The translations under genes and the position numbers were made by a program. A stretch of 39,756 nucleotides of DNA, taken from NCBI RefSeq assembly GCF_001953875.1, contig NZ_MQUR01000002.1, positions 34,400 to 74,155 on the forward strand, given 5' to 3'. The DNA is from Streptomyces amritsarensis (GTDB lineage: Bacteria > Actinomycetota > Actinomycetes > Streptomycetales > Streptomycetaceae). The notes beneath the pieces are model-generated. The model did no database searches and was not told the DNA's origin. It saw nothing but the letters and a program-made list of their open reading frames with translations. Shown piece by piece: positions 24,297 to 33,442 of this stretch. Position 1 is the stretch's first letter, and every line of letters starts with the position of its first letter.

Positions 24297-27134
24297 ATGG
24301 GGGTCACGGGAGGCCCGACCAGCCTCGTACGCTCCCGTGAGCGGTTCCTTCTGGGCGAGTCGGTCCAGGGCGCCGTCCGAGGCCCCATCCTGAACTCCTG
24401 GATCCGCAGCCGCATGCTGGGCCTCTCGCCGGAGCAGACGGACCTCCCCTACACCGACGACTTCGACCCCGACAGCCGGCTCGTCCGGGCGGCCGCCCCC
24501 GTGCTCGACCAGCTCCAGAGCAGGTTCTCGGGCAGCCAGATGAACATCTCCCTCGCCGACGGCAACGGCACGGTGCTGCAGCGCCGGTTCGGGGAGCCCG
24601 CCCTGGCCGGCCGGCTGGCGCCCATCCAGAGCGTCCCCGGGTTCGTCTTCGCCGAGCGCTACGCGGGCACCAACGGCATCGGGCTCGCCCTCGCCGAGCG
24701 GCGGCTGTGCCAGGTCTACGGCGCCGAGCACTTCGCCGAGCGGTCCCAGTCGAACGCCTGCTCCGCGACCCCGATCCGCGACCAGTTCAGCGGCCACGTC
24801 GTCGGCGTCCTCTGCTTCGGCTATCCGCGCAGCTACGAGGATCCGGCCCTGCCCGTCCTGGTCTGCCGGGCGGCGGAGTCCATCGAGCGGCGGCTGATGG
24901 AGCAGAGTTCGGCGCGTGAGCGCGCCCTGCTGCGGACCTACCTCGACGCCCGGCTCCGCGCCGGCGCCGGGGAGGCCGACGACGACGGCCGGCTGATCGC
25001 GCTGGAGGAGCTCACCGACGGCGGCCTCGACCTCCAGGACCAGATGGTCCTCAAGGCGCAGGCCACCGAGCTCATCTCCAACCCGCAGCGGGCCGCGGTC
25101 GAGGTGCCGCTGTCCCACGGCCGGGGGGTCACCCTCCTGAGCAGCCCGGTCAGAAGCCTCTCGGGCGTGGAGGGCGTCGTCGTGGAGGCCGTGCTCACCG
25201 GCGACTCCCCGCCGGCGCACCACCTCGCCGCCTCGAAGCCCACCGCCGCCGCCCTCGGCGCCCTGGCCCTCGCCGCGACGGAGCGCGCCGAATCGCTGCC
25301 CTGGCACCTCGCCGACGCCTCCGCCGGGCGCCGCGCGACCGCCGGCCCGGCCGCACCGTCCCGGCCGGGCGGCGACGTCCCGCGCGACGTCCCGGACGGG
25401 GCCCCCGGCCCGGCCCGGGGCCTGGTGCTGGTGGGCGAGCCCGAGGTGGGCAGGTACGCGGTGGCCGCACGCCGCCGCCTGGAGCTGCTGGCCGAGGCCA
25501 GCACCCGGATCGGCACCACCCTGGACGTGAGCCGCACCGCCTGGGAACTCGCCGAGACGGCCGTGCCGCGCCTGGCCGACTACGTCACGGTCGACCTGCC
25601 CGGGGCCGTGCTGCGCGGCGAGGAGTCCGCCGACCCGCAGGCCGACCTGCACCGCACGGTGGTGCACGGCATCCGCGACGACTGCCCGTTCTATCCGGTC
25701 GGCCACCAGGTGCGGCTGGACCCCGGCACCCCCCACATGCGCTGCCTCGAGGGCGAGCCCGCCGTGCTGGAGACCGACCTCCAGGCCACCACTCCGGCCT
25801 GGATGCTCCCTGGCCTCGAACACGCCCGGGGAATCCTGGCCCACCGCGTGCACTCCATGATCTGCGTCCCCCTGCTCGCCCGCGGCGTACTGCTCGGCAT
25901 CGCCGCGTTCTACCGCTCGCAGGACCCCGCCCCCTTCGGTGACGACGACAGCCGGCTGGCCCGGGAACTCGCGGCCCGCGCCGCGCTCTGCATCGACAAC
26001 GCCCGCCGCTACACCCGGGAGCACACCCTCGCCCTGGCCCTGCAGCGCAGCCTGCTCCCGCGCGGCCTCCCCGAGCAGGGGGCCGTCGAGGTCGCCCACC
26101 ACTACCAGCCCGCCGAGTCCGGGGTGGGCGGCGACTGGTTCGACGTCATCCCCCTCTCCGGCACCCGTGTCGCCCTGCTGGTGGGGGACGTCGTCGGGCA
26201 CGGGCTGCACGCCGCCGCCACGATGGGCCGGCTGCGCATCGCCGCACGCAACTTCGCCGAGCTGGAACTGGCCCCGGACGAGCTGCTCACCCACCTGGAC
26301 AACCTCCTGGTGCGCCTGGACCGGGAGGAGGAGGACGCCGACGCCACCGGCAGCACCGGCATCGTCGGCGCCACCTGCCTGTACGCCGTCTACGACCCCA
26401 CGTCGCAGGTGTGCACGATGGCCCGCGCCGGCCACCCCCCGCCCGCACTGGTCCACCCCGACGGCAGCGTGGTCTTCGCCGACCTGCCCGCGGGACCGCC
26501 CCTGGGCCTGGGCGGCCTGCCCTTCGAGACCGCCGAGGTCCGGCTCCCCGAACACAGCACGCTGGTCCTCTACACCGACGGCCTCGTAGAGGGCCGCCAC
26601 CGCGACGTCGACATCTCGCTCGGGCGGTTGCGCCACGCACTCGCCCACCCGGACCGAAAGCCGCAGGACACCTGCCGGGCCGTCATCGAGGCCGTGGCGC
26701 CCGAACACCCCGATGACGACATCGCGCTGCTCGTCGCCCGCACCCGTACCGTGCCCGCCGACCGGATCGCCACGTGGGACCTGCCCCCGGACCCGTCCCT
26801 CGTCTCCGACATCCGGGGCGCCGCCACCCGGCAGCTCGCCGCATGGGGGTTGGACGACCTCGCCTTCCCCGCCGAGCTGATGCTCAGCGAGCTGGTCACG
26901 AACGCGGTCCGGTACGGCAGCGAGCCCATCCGGGTACGGCTGATCCGCGACCGTTCCCTGATCTGCGAGGTCTCCGACGGCAGCAGCACCGCCCCGCACC
27001 TGCGGCGGGCCGCCTCCACGGACGAGGGCGGACGGGGCCTGTTCCTCGTCGCGCAGCTGTCCCAGGCCTGGGGTGCCCGGTACACGGCCCGCGGCAAGGT
27101 CATCTGGGCCGAGTGCGCCCTCGACGCGGCATGA
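24297..27134 (+). CDS. GAF-GAF-PP2C-HATPase multidomain switch protein
   Basis: 945 residues. Residues about 25-205 match the sensor of AcoR/sigma-54 activator type ('SWIRSRMLGLSPEQ', 'GFVFAERYAGTNGIGLALAERRLCQVYGAEHF'). A linker follows, then a second GAF domain (about 393-570), a SpoIIE PP2C domain (598-818; 'GVGGDWFDVIPL', 'VGDVVGHGLHAA', 'HPDDDIALLVAR') and an RsbW-like HATPase (833-945; 'MLSELVTNAVRYG', 'GGRGLFLVAQL'). It can probably both phosphorylate and dephosphorylate anti-sigma antagonists. ATG at 24297 is favoured by AAGGGGAAG upstream; GTG at 24201 has no RBS. Confidence 0.92.
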   Translation: MGVTGGPTSLVRSRERFLLGESVQGAVRGPILNSWIRSRMLGLSPEQTDLPYTDDFDPDSRLVRAAAPVLDQLQSRFSGSQMNISLADGNGTVLQRRFGEPALAGRLAPIQSVPGFVFAERYAGTNGIGLALAERRLCQVYGAEHFAERSQSNACSATPIRDQFSGHVVGVLCFGYPRSYEDPALPVLVCRAAESIERRLMEQSSARERALLRTYLDARLRAGAGEADDDGRLIALEELTDGGLDLQDQMVLKAQATELISNPQRAAVEVPLSHGRGVTLLSSPVRSLSGVEGVVVEAVLTGDSPPAHHLAASKPTAAALGALALAATERAESLPWHLADASAGRRATAGPAAPSRPGGDVPRDVPDGAPGPARGLVLVGEPEVGRYAVAARRRLELLAEASTRIGTTLDVSRTAWELAETAVPRLADYVTVDLPGAVLRGEESADPQADLHRTVVHGIRDDCPFYPVGHQVRLDPGTPHMRCLEGEPAVLETDLQATTPAWMLPGLEHARGILAHRVHSMICVPLLARGVLLGIAAFYRSQDPAPFGDDDSRLARELAARAALCIDNARRYTREHTLALALQRSLLPRGLPEQGAVEVAHHYQPAESGVGGDWFDVIPLSGTRVALLVGDVVGHGLHAAATMGRLRIAARNFAELELAPDELLTHLDNLLVRLDREEEDADATGSTGIVGATCLYAVYDPTSQVCTMARAGHPPPALVHPDGSVVFADLPAGPPLGLGGLPFETAEVRLPEHSTLVLYTDGLVEGRHRDVDISLGRLRHALAHPDRKPQDTCRAVIEAVAPEHPDDDIALLVARTRTVPADRIATWDLPPDPSLVSDIRGAATRQLAAWGLDDLAFPAELMLSELVTNAVRYGSEPIRVRLIRDRSLICEVSDGSSTAPHLRRAASTDEGGRGLFLVAQLSQAWGARYTARGKVIWAECALDAA

Positions 27135-27228
27135 CCCGCAATGTCGGACATGCGGCGATATCGGCAAGTAGCATCCTGACTGTTCCGCATCGCAGCAAGA
27201 CCTCCCCCCGGCGGCCCCGGAGAAGTCC

Positions 27229-28851
27229 GTGCATGACACTCCCACCTCGATGAGCCCGCCCCCGCGCCCCGACGCAGAACCCCTCGTCCGGATACGCGGT
27301 CTCAGCAAGCGGTTCGGGGGCACCCTCGCCCTGGACTCGGTCGGCCTCGACCTCCACGGCGGCAGCGTCCTGGCCCTCCTCGGGCCCAACGGCGCCGGCA
27401 AGTCCACCCTCATCAAGGTGCTCGCCGGGGTCCACCACGCCGACGCGGGCGAGGTGACGGTGGCCGGACACCCGCTCCCCTCCGAGGCCGCCCTGCGCCA
27501 CATGTCCTTCATCCACCAGGACCTCGGCCTCGTCGAGTGGATGACGGTCGCGGAGAACATCGCCCTGGGCACCGGCTACCCCCTGCGCCGCGGCCTGATC
27601 TCGTGGCGGCGGACCCGGGAGCGCTGCGACGAGGCCCTGCGGATCGTCGCCGGGCACCTGGACGCCGACGCCCGGATCGCCGACCTCGCCCCCGCCGAGC
27701 GGTCCCTCGTGGCCATCGCCCGCGCGCTGGCGAGACGGGCCCGGGTGTTCGTCCTCGACGAGCCGACCGCCACCCTCCCCGCCGCCGACTGCGCCCGGCT
27801 CTTCGGTGTCCTGCACGCCCTGCGCGACCGCGGGCACGGGATCCTCTACGTCAGCCACCGGCTCGACGAGGTGTACGAGGTCGCCGACCGCTTCGCCGTC
27901 CTGCGCGACGGCCGCCTCGTCAGCCACGGCCCCCTCGCCCCGTACTCCCCCGACCGCCTGGTGCGCGACATCGTCGGGCACGCGCCGGCCCGCCGCAGGC
28001 CGGCGACCGCGGACGCCGCCACCTCCGCGACCACCTCCGCGACCAGCACCGCGCCCGCGTCCGGACCGCCGTCGGCGATGCCTGCCGCTGCCCGCCGCCC
28101 GGTCGTCCTGAGCCTCGACGGCGTCTCGACGGCCCGCACCGGGCCCGTCACCCTGGACCTGCGCGAGGGCGAGGTCCTCGGCATGGTGGGCCTGACCGGC
28201 GCCGGCCACATGCACCTGGGCCGCGCCCTCGCCGGCGCGCTGCCGCTGCACGGCGGCCGGGCGCTGCTGGACGGCCGCCCGTACCGGCCGCACACGGTGG
28301 CCGCGGCCCTCGGCCGCGGCGTCGGCTTCGTGGCCGGCAACCGCCAGGAGGAGGGCTGCGCCCCCGATCTGACCGTCCGGGAGAACTTCCTGGCCAACCC
28401 GCGGGCCGCCGGTGTGCCCGCATGGCGCTGGACCGGCCCGCGGCGCGAACGGGCCGAGGCCCGCGCCCTGATCGAACGGTTCTCGGTGCACCCCCGCGAC
28501 AGCGAGGTGCCCATCGCCACCCTGTCGGGCGGCAACCAGCAGAAGGTGGTCGTCGGCCGGTGGCTTCGGGGCACCCTGCGCCTGCTGGTCCTGGAGGAGC
28601 CCACCGCCAGCGTGGACGTCGGAGCCAAGGCGGCGATCCACCGGATCCTCGACGAAGCGGTCGACGCCGGCCTCGCGGTCCTCCTCGTCTCCACCGATGT
28701 CGAGGAGGTCGCCGACCTCTGCCACCGTGCGCTCGTCTTCGGCCGCGGGACGGTGGTGGCCGAGCTGGCGGGCGGGACCCTGAACGCCGCCGAGCTGACG
28801 CGGACCGCCTCGGCCCTGCCCGCGATCACCGGAAACGGTATGGGCAGGTGA
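27229..28851 (+). CDS. Sugar-type ABC importer, double ATPase subunit
   Basis: 540 residues with two nucleotide-binding domains, as in RbsA/MglA. Domain 1: Walker A 'GPNGAGKST' (52-60), degenerate signature 'LAPAERSLVAIARAL' and Walker B 'VFVLDEPT' (173-180). Domain 2: Walker A is 'GLTGAGHMHL', without the GK(S/T) lysine, as is usual for the second half of this family; signature 'LSGGNQQK' (432-439) and Walker B 'LLVLEEPT' (452-459) are intact. It drives uptake of a sugar or autoinducer-like compound. GTG start with GGAGAAG 5-6 nt upstream. First gene of an ATPase-permease-receptor operon. Confidence 0.94.
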   Translation: MHDTPTSMSPPPRPDAEPLVRIRGLSKRFGGTLALDSVGLDLHGGSVLALLGPNGAGKSTLIKVLAGVHHADAGEVTVAGHPLPSEAALRHMSFIHQDLGLVEWMTVAENIALGTGYPLRRGLISWRRTRERCDEALRIVAGHLDADARIADLAPAERSLVAIARALARRARVFVLDEPTATLPAADCARLFGVLHALRDRGHGILYVSHRLDEVYEVADRFAVLRDGRLVSHGPLAPYSPDRLVRDIVGHAPARRRPATADAATSATTSATSTAPASGPPSAMPAAARRPVVLSLDGVSTARTGPVTLDLREGEVLGMVGLTGAGHMHLGRALAGALPLHGGRALLDGRPYRPHTVAAALGRGVGFVAGNRQEEGCAPDLTVRENFLANPRAAGVPAWRWTGPRRERAEARALIERFSVHPRDSEVPIATLSGGNQQKVVVGRWLRGTLRLLVLEEPTASVDVGAKAAIHRILDEAVDAGLAVLLVSTDVEEVADLCHRALVFGRGTVVAELAGGTLNAAELTRTASALPAITGNGMGR

Positions 28852-29870
28852 GCCGCCGGCGCGCCCACTTCATCGGCACCTACGGACTGCTGACCCTCAC
28901 CGTCCTGCTCTTCCTGGTCTTCTCCCTCGTCCTGCCGGACACCTTCCCGACGAGGGACAACGTCTCCTCGATCCTGTCCAACCAGTCGATCCCCGCCATC
29001 CTCGCGCTCGGTGTGACGGTCCCCGTCGCGGCCGGCCGGTTCGACCTGTCCATCGGCTACGGCCTGGGGCTGGCGCACGTCATGGTCATGCACCTGATCG
29101 TCGACGAACACTGGCCCTGGCAGCTCGCCTGCCTCACGGTCGTCGTCGGCGGGGCGCTGGCCGGCGTCGTGAACGGGATCGTCGTCGAGTTCGCGCGCAT
29201 CGACTCGCTCATCGCGACGCTCGGCACCGGGAGCATCATGTACGCGGCGACCGGCTGGATCACCGACGGCAGCCGCATCGTCCCGGGCCCCGAAGGCCTC
29301 CCGGCCGCCTTCACCGGCCTGTACGACTCCACGTTCCTCGGACTGCCGCTGCCCGCCTACTACGTGCTCGCCCTCGTCGCCGCCCTCTGGGTGCTGCTGG
29401 AGCGGCTGCCGCTCGGCCGTTACCTGTACGTCATCGGCTCCAACCCCCGGGCCGCCGCGATCCTCGGCATCCCCACCCACCTCTACTCCGTCGTCGCGTT
29501 CGCCACGTCGGGCATGATCGTCGGTTTCGCCGGGGCCCTCCTCGCGGCCCAGCAGCAGATCGGCAATCCGAGCGTCGGCCTGGACTACCTGCTGCCCGCC
29601 TTCGTCGGCGCCCTCCTCGGGTCCACCGCGATCAAACCGGGCCGCGCCAACCCCCTGGGGACCCTCGTCGCCGTCGCCGTCCTGGCCGTGGGACTCGCCG
29701 GGATCGGCCAGCTCGGCGCGCAGTTCTGGGCGACGCCCCTGTTCAACGGCGCCACCCTGCTCATCGCGGTCGGCCTGGCGGGCTACTCCGCCCGCCGCCG
29801 GCTGCGCGCCGGCGCCGCCGTGACCGGCGGGGCCGCACGGGCCCGGCACGGCCGGCAGGACGCCCCCTGA
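28848..29870 (+). CDS. Sugar-type ABC importer, permease subunit
   Basis: 340 residues of the RbsC/BPD_transp_2 family. About ten hydrophobic segments are visible, with 'TFPTRDNVSSILSNQSIPAILALGVTVPVAAGRFDLSIGYG' and 'YVIGSNPRAAAILGIPTHLYSVVAFATSGMIVGFAGAL', where the EAA-like loop contacts the ATPase. The GTG start overlaps the ATPase stop (GTGA), so the two are translationally coupled. The C-terminus is a charged tail of about 25 residues. Substrate is unknown. Confidence 0.93.
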   Translation: MSRRRAHFIGTYGLLTLTVLLFLVFSLVLPDTFPTRDNVSSILSNQSIPAILALGVTVPVAAGRFDLSIGYGLGLAHVMVMHLIVDEHWPWQLACLTVVVGGALAGVVNGIVVEFARIDSLIATLGTGSIMYAATGWITDGSRIVPGPEGLPAAFTGLYDSTFLGLPLPAYYVLALVAALWVLLERLPLGRYLYVIGSNPRAAAILGIPTHLYSVVAFATSGMIVGFAGALLAAQQQIGNPSVGLDYLLPAFVGALLGSTAIKPGRANPLGTLVAVAVLAVGLAGIGQLGAQFWATPLFNGATLLIAVGLAGYSARRRLRAGAAVTGGAARARHGRQDAP

Positions 29871-29903
29871 GACCACCTCGCAGCACACAGCGTCAGGAGC
29901 ACC

Positions 29904-31031
29904 GTGTACCCCCACCGCATGACCCTCCTCGCGGCCGCAGCCCTGCTCACGGCGGCCGCCGCCGGATGCGGCGGCGGCCCGGCGGGCACCACCGGGCCGT
30001 CGGCGGCCGGCTGCCCGGCCGTTCTCGATCAGGCCCGGGCCGACGTGCGGAAGGCCGAGAGCACCGACAGCGCGTGGACCGGCCCCACGACCGGGCCCGC
30101 CGCGGTCCCCGGCAAGAGCATCGTCTACGTCGCGCAGACCATGACCAACCCGGGTGTCGCGGGAGTCGCGCAGGGGCTCCGGCAGGCCGCCCGGGCCATC
30201 GGCTGGCAGGTCCGGGTGATCGACGGGGAGGGCAGCCCGGCCGGGATCCAGGCGGCACTGAGCCAGGCCGTCACCCTGGGGCCGTCGGGCATCGTCATCG
30301 GCGGGTTCGACCCCCGCCTGACCTCCCGGCAGGTGGCGCGCGCCGAGGCCGCGGGCATCCCGCTCATCGGCTGGCACGCGGTCGACTCACCCGGCCCGAG
30401 CAGGACCCCGCCGCTCTTCACCAACATCACCACGAAGGTGCAGGACGTGGCGAGGATCAGCGCGGACTGGGTCATCGCCCGGTCCGACGGCACAGCAGGC
30501 GTCGTCCTCTTCACCGACGACTCGATCCCCTTCGCCCGGACGAAGGCCGACCTGATCAAGCAGCGGCTCGCCGACTGCCCCGGCGTGGAGCTCCTGGCGT
30601 ACGAGAACATCCCGATCCCGGACGCCAGCCGGCGCACCCCGCAGGAGGTCTCCTCCCTCCTGTCCCGCTTCGGGAAGAAGTGGACCCACTCGGTCGCCAT
30701 CAACGACCTCTACTTCGCCGACGCCGCCCCGGCCCTGCGGGCGGCCGGCAAGCCCGGTGGCGGACCGCCCTCCAACATCGGTGCCGGTGACGGCGATCCG
30801 TCCGCCTTCCAGCGCATCAACAGCAGGCAGTACCAGGCCGCCACCGTTCCGGAGCCGCTCGCGCAGCAGGGCTGGCAGATCGTCGACGAGTTCAACCGCG
30901 CGTTCGCCGGCCGGCCCGCCAGCGGCTACGTCGCCCCCGTCCACGTGGTCACGGCCGACAACAGCGGCGGGGCGACGTCCTGGGACCCCCGGGGCTACCA
31001 GCAGGCGTACGAGCGGATCTGGCGCGGGTAG
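29904..31031 (+). CDS. Sugar-type ABC importer, lipoprotein receptor
   Basis: 375 residues. A lipoprotein signal ends at the lipobox AAAGC (Cys about residue 22), followed by a Gly-rich linker. The rest is a periplasmic-binding-protein type 1 fold: 'KSIVYVAQTMTNPGVAGVAQGLRQAARAIGWQ', 'GPSGIVIGGFDPR' and 'WTHSVAINDLYFADAAPALRAAGK'. It should capture the substrate outside and give it to the permease. GTG start with a good AGGAG upstream. Last gene of the importer operon; it ends 20 bp before the convergent protease gene. Confidence 0.92.
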   Translation: MYPHRMTLLAAAALLTAAAAGCGGGPAGTTGPSAAGCPAVLDQARADVRKAESTDSAWTGPTTGPAAVPGKSIVYVAQTMTNPGVAGVAQGLRQAARAIGWQVRVIDGEGSPAGIQAALSQAVTLGPSGIVIGGFDPRLTSRQVARAEAAGIPLIGWHAVDSPGPSRTPPLFTNITTKVQDVARISADWVIARSDGTAGVVLFTDDSIPFARTKADLIKQRLADCPGVELLAYENIPIPDASRRTPQEVSSLLSRFGKKWTHSVAINDLYFADAAPALRAAGKPGGGPPSNIGAGDGDPSAFQRINSRQYQAATVPEPLAQQGWQIVDEFNRAFAGRPASGYVAPVHVVTADNSGGATSWDPRGYQQAYERIWRG

Positions 31032-31051
31032 CCCCGCCGGCGCGTGCCCGC

Positions 31052-31963
31052 TCAGGCCACCGGGCGGGCCTCGGCGCGTACCGGGGCCGGGGCGGGCACG
31101 TCCGCACGGTCGCGGCGGAAGACGATGTCGGCCATCCGGCGCTCCGGCCCCCGACGGCGCAGGACCTGGTAGGCGGTGAAGGCCGCCGGCCCGAAGAACA
31201 CCTGGGCGGGGATGATGCCGGGTGCGTCGCCGGTGACCGCGGCGATCAGGTGCAGGGCTGCCACGGGCAGCACGGCACCGAAGAGCACCACCAGGGTGAT
31301 GCCGGTCCGCAGCCCCGGCTTCCCGTACGCCTTGTAGGCGGTGGTGGTGAACAGGGAGTAGGCCAGCAGGTCGCCCATGCCTACGACCGCGCCGAGGTCC
31401 TCGCCGATGCGCAGGCCCGCGGCCGGTGCGTACGGATAGCCCTGGACGGCGTCGGCCAGCTCCTGGGTCAGCGGCACGACCCACGCGAAGAAGGCGTCGT
31501 AGGCGGCGAGGGCCAGCAGGAACCACGCCACGTTCTTCAGCCGCATGCCGCCCTGGACGTTGAGGTTCGTGGCGGAGACGACGACCAGGGCGACGACGCA
31601 GCTGTTCGCCACCCAGTACGGGGGCGCGGTCTCGCCGAAGGCCAGGTGCGCGGCGAGCACGCTCGCGATCAGCGTGGTGATCAGCGCCCAGCGCACCCGG
31701 CCGTTGCCGATGAGCGGCTGGTAGCCGACGGACAGCCCGCCCGCGAAGACCAGGGCGAGCACGCACGGGAGGACGATGCCGGGCAGCGCGAGGTAGACGT
31801 ACGGAAGCGCGAGGACGAAGCCCATCATCATGAAGATGTCTCGGCCGTTGAAGACGCCGACGGGCGGCCTCGCGGTGCGCACCGCACGGAAGTAGGCGAT
31901 GGTGCCGAAGACGACCGCGAGCGCGAGGGCCGCGGTGACCGTGAGCTGGAAGAAGACCGTCAT
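31052..31963 (-). CDS. Presenilin/signal-peptide-peptidase-like GxGD membrane protease (putative)
   Basis: 303 residues with about nine hydrophobic segments. Three motifs occur in the order of A22-type aspartyl intramembrane proteases: Tyr155-Asp156 in 'LALAAYDAFFAWVVP', Gly195-Met-Gly-Asp198 in 'GAVVGMGDLLAYSLF', and Pro252-Ala-Gln in 'GIIPAQVFFGP' where the family has PAL. The catalytic aspartates are 42 residues apart, close to family spacing. Such enzymes cut membrane-spanning signal peptides. The Leu-to-Gln change is unusual. Start ATG overlaps the ligase stop (ATGA). C-terminal 30 residues are basic and cytoplasmic. A plain transport-type membrane protein remains possible. Confidence 0.65.
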   Translation of the reverse strand: MTVFFQLTVTAALALAVVFGTIAYFRAVRTARPPVGVFNGRDIFMMMGFVLALPYVYLALPGIVLPCVLALVFAGGLSVGYQPLIGNGRVRWALITTLIASVLAAHLAFGETAPPYWVANSCVVALVVVSATNLNVQGGMRLKNVAWFLLALAAYDAFFAWVVPLTQELADAVQGYPYAPAAGLRIGEDLGAVVGMGDLLAYSLFTTTAYKAYGKPGLRTGITLVVLFGAVLPVAALHLIAAVTGDAPGIIPAQVFFGPAAFTAYQVLRRRGPERRMADIVFRRDRADVPAPAPVRAEARPVA

Positions 31964-33372
31964 GCGTGGCTCCGGGTGAAGGTGTGCTCCAACAGGTCGC
32001 AGCGGAGGGGGAAGCGGCGTGCGGCGTCCTCGTCGTCCAGCGGCAGGACGGTGACGCGGGCGTCGATGCCGCGGGCCAGCAGCCGCTCGGTCACCTCGGC
32101 CGTGGTCGCGGTCCGCGAGGCGACCTCCACGTGGAGGCGGCCGTCGGCCCCGACCCGGGCCCGGTGGCGCAGCGGCCACGGCATGCCCGGGGTGCCGTCC
32201 AGGGCCTCCACGACGTCGCGGGGCGTGACGACCGCACCGGCGGTGCGCAGCAGGGTGCCCGCCTTGCCGAGGATCTGCGAGACGGCGGGTACGGCGGCCA
32301 GTTCGCAGTCCGGTTCGCCCTCCAGGGTGCGCACCACGTCGCCGGTGTTGTACCGCAGCACCGGCATGCACTCCCGGTAGGGGTAATACGGCGTGACGGT
32401 CAGTTCGCCGAGCTGTCCGGGGGCGACGGGCTCGCCCGTGTCGAGGCCGAGGACCTCTGTGTACCCCATGTTGGGGTCGATGTGGAGGTGGCGGCGGCTG
32501 CAGGTGCGGCCGCCGACCGGCAGCAGTTCGGTCATGCCGAAGTTGTCGCCGACGGTCTCGGCGCCGAAGGTCTCGCGCAGGGCCCGGACGAGGGCCGGCG
32601 AGACGATCTCGCCGCCGGCGTAGATCGACCGGAGGCCGAAGTCGTCCGGCCCGTATCCGCGCCGGCGGGCCGCGGTGAGCATCCGGGCCAGGTAGCTGGG
32701 GTTCCCGGTGAGCAGGGTCGGGCGGGTGCCGTTGCCGCCGAGCAGGTGCTCGACGGACTCCTCGGGCGGGACCTGGCCGACCACGTGGCAGGAGGCGCCC
32801 ACGAGCCGGCAGACCTCGACGTCCTCCTGTACGGCGGCCGTGGCCCGGGAGCTGAGGTTGATCTGCATCCGGTCGCCGGGGCGGATGTCGCCGCGCAGCA
32901 CCACGGACAGGGCGATCAGCGCGGGCCACAGTTCCATCTCGTAGCGGGACAGCCACATCTGCACGGGTCGGCCGGTGGTGCCGGTCGTCTGGGTCGCGAG
33001 GTAGGGGGTGCTGCACAGGAAGTCGGCGGGGCGCGCGATCAGGTCGGCCTTGCGGGTCACCGGGATCCGGGTGAGGGTCTCGGTGGTCGTTGCGTCGAGG
33101 TCGAGGCCGGCGAGCCGCTCCCGGTAGAAGGGCGAGCGCCTGGCGAGTCTGCGCACGGTCCGCTGGAGGGCGCGGTTTTGCAGGTCGCGCCGCTCGTCCG
33201 GGTCGGCGAACGGTCCGTCGGCCAGTTCGTCGACGTCGTCGCCGAGCGAGCCGAACTCCTCGAGCGTGGCGAGGGCGTCGGCGACCAGCCGCTCGACGGC
33301 CCGTACGTTCAGCTTCCGGCCGAACACCATGGCCATCGCCACCCGGACCTGCCGGACACCGGTCTCCAGCAC
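31960..33372 (-). CDS. PaaK-like adenylate-forming enzyme
   Basis: 470 residues of the phenylacetate-CoA ligase/F390-synthetase branch. 'RRLARRSPFYRERLAG' is the PaaK N-terminal block; the nucleotide loop is 'TTGTTGRP' (129-136), 'GMTE' is at 279-282, 'CSRRHLHIDPNMGYTEVL' resembles the family zinc site, and 'RYNTGD' is at 340-345. The C-terminal hinge reads 'LGKAGTLLRTAGAVVTPRDVVEAL', less conserved than in true PaaK. It should make an acyl-adenylate, then perhaps a thioester or amide. Nothing of phenylacetate catabolism is nearby. GTG start with GGGAGG 6-7 nt upstream. Confidence 0.85.
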   Translation of the reverse strand: MLETGVRQVRVAMAMVFGRKLNVRAVERLVADALATLEEFGSLGDDVDELADGPFADPDERRDLQNRALQRTVRRLARRSPFYRERLAGLDLDATTTETLTRIPVTRKADLIARPADFLCSTPYLATQTTGTTGRPVQMWLSRYEMELWPALIALSVVLRGDIRPGDRMQINLSSRATAAVQEDVEVCRLVGASCHVVGQVPPEESVEHLLGGNGTRPTLLTGNPSYLARMLTAARRRGYGPDDFGLRSIYAGGEIVSPALVRALRETFGAETVGDNFGMTELLPVGGRTCSRRHLHIDPNMGYTEVLGLDTGEPVAPGQLGELTVTPYYPYRECMPVLRYNTGDVVRTLEGEPDCELAAVPAVSQILGKAGTLLRTAGAVVTPRDVVEALDGTPGMPWPLRHRARVGADGRLHVEVASRTATTAEVTERLLARGIDARVTVLPLDDEDAARRFPLRCDLLEHTFTRSHA

Positions 33373-33401
33373 TCGTGCCTCCCTAAGGCGTAGAGAAAAA
33401 A

Positions 33402-33431
33402 GGGGTGGGGGCGGCGTGCCGCCCCCACCCC
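33402..33431 (-). terminator. Rho-independent terminator/attenuator between peptide gene and ligase
   Basis: GGGGTGGGGGCGGC (33402-33415) and GCCGCCCCCACCCC (33418-33431) pair perfectly over 14 bp. On the minus strand the hairpin is followed by TTTTTT (33401-33396), a classic U-tract that is rare in this GC-rich genome. It lies 12 bp after the peptide stop and 30 bp before the ligase start. It should make the peptide mRNA far more abundant than the enzyme mRNA. Confidence 0.8.
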
Positions 33432-33442
33432 CCGAATCTGCG

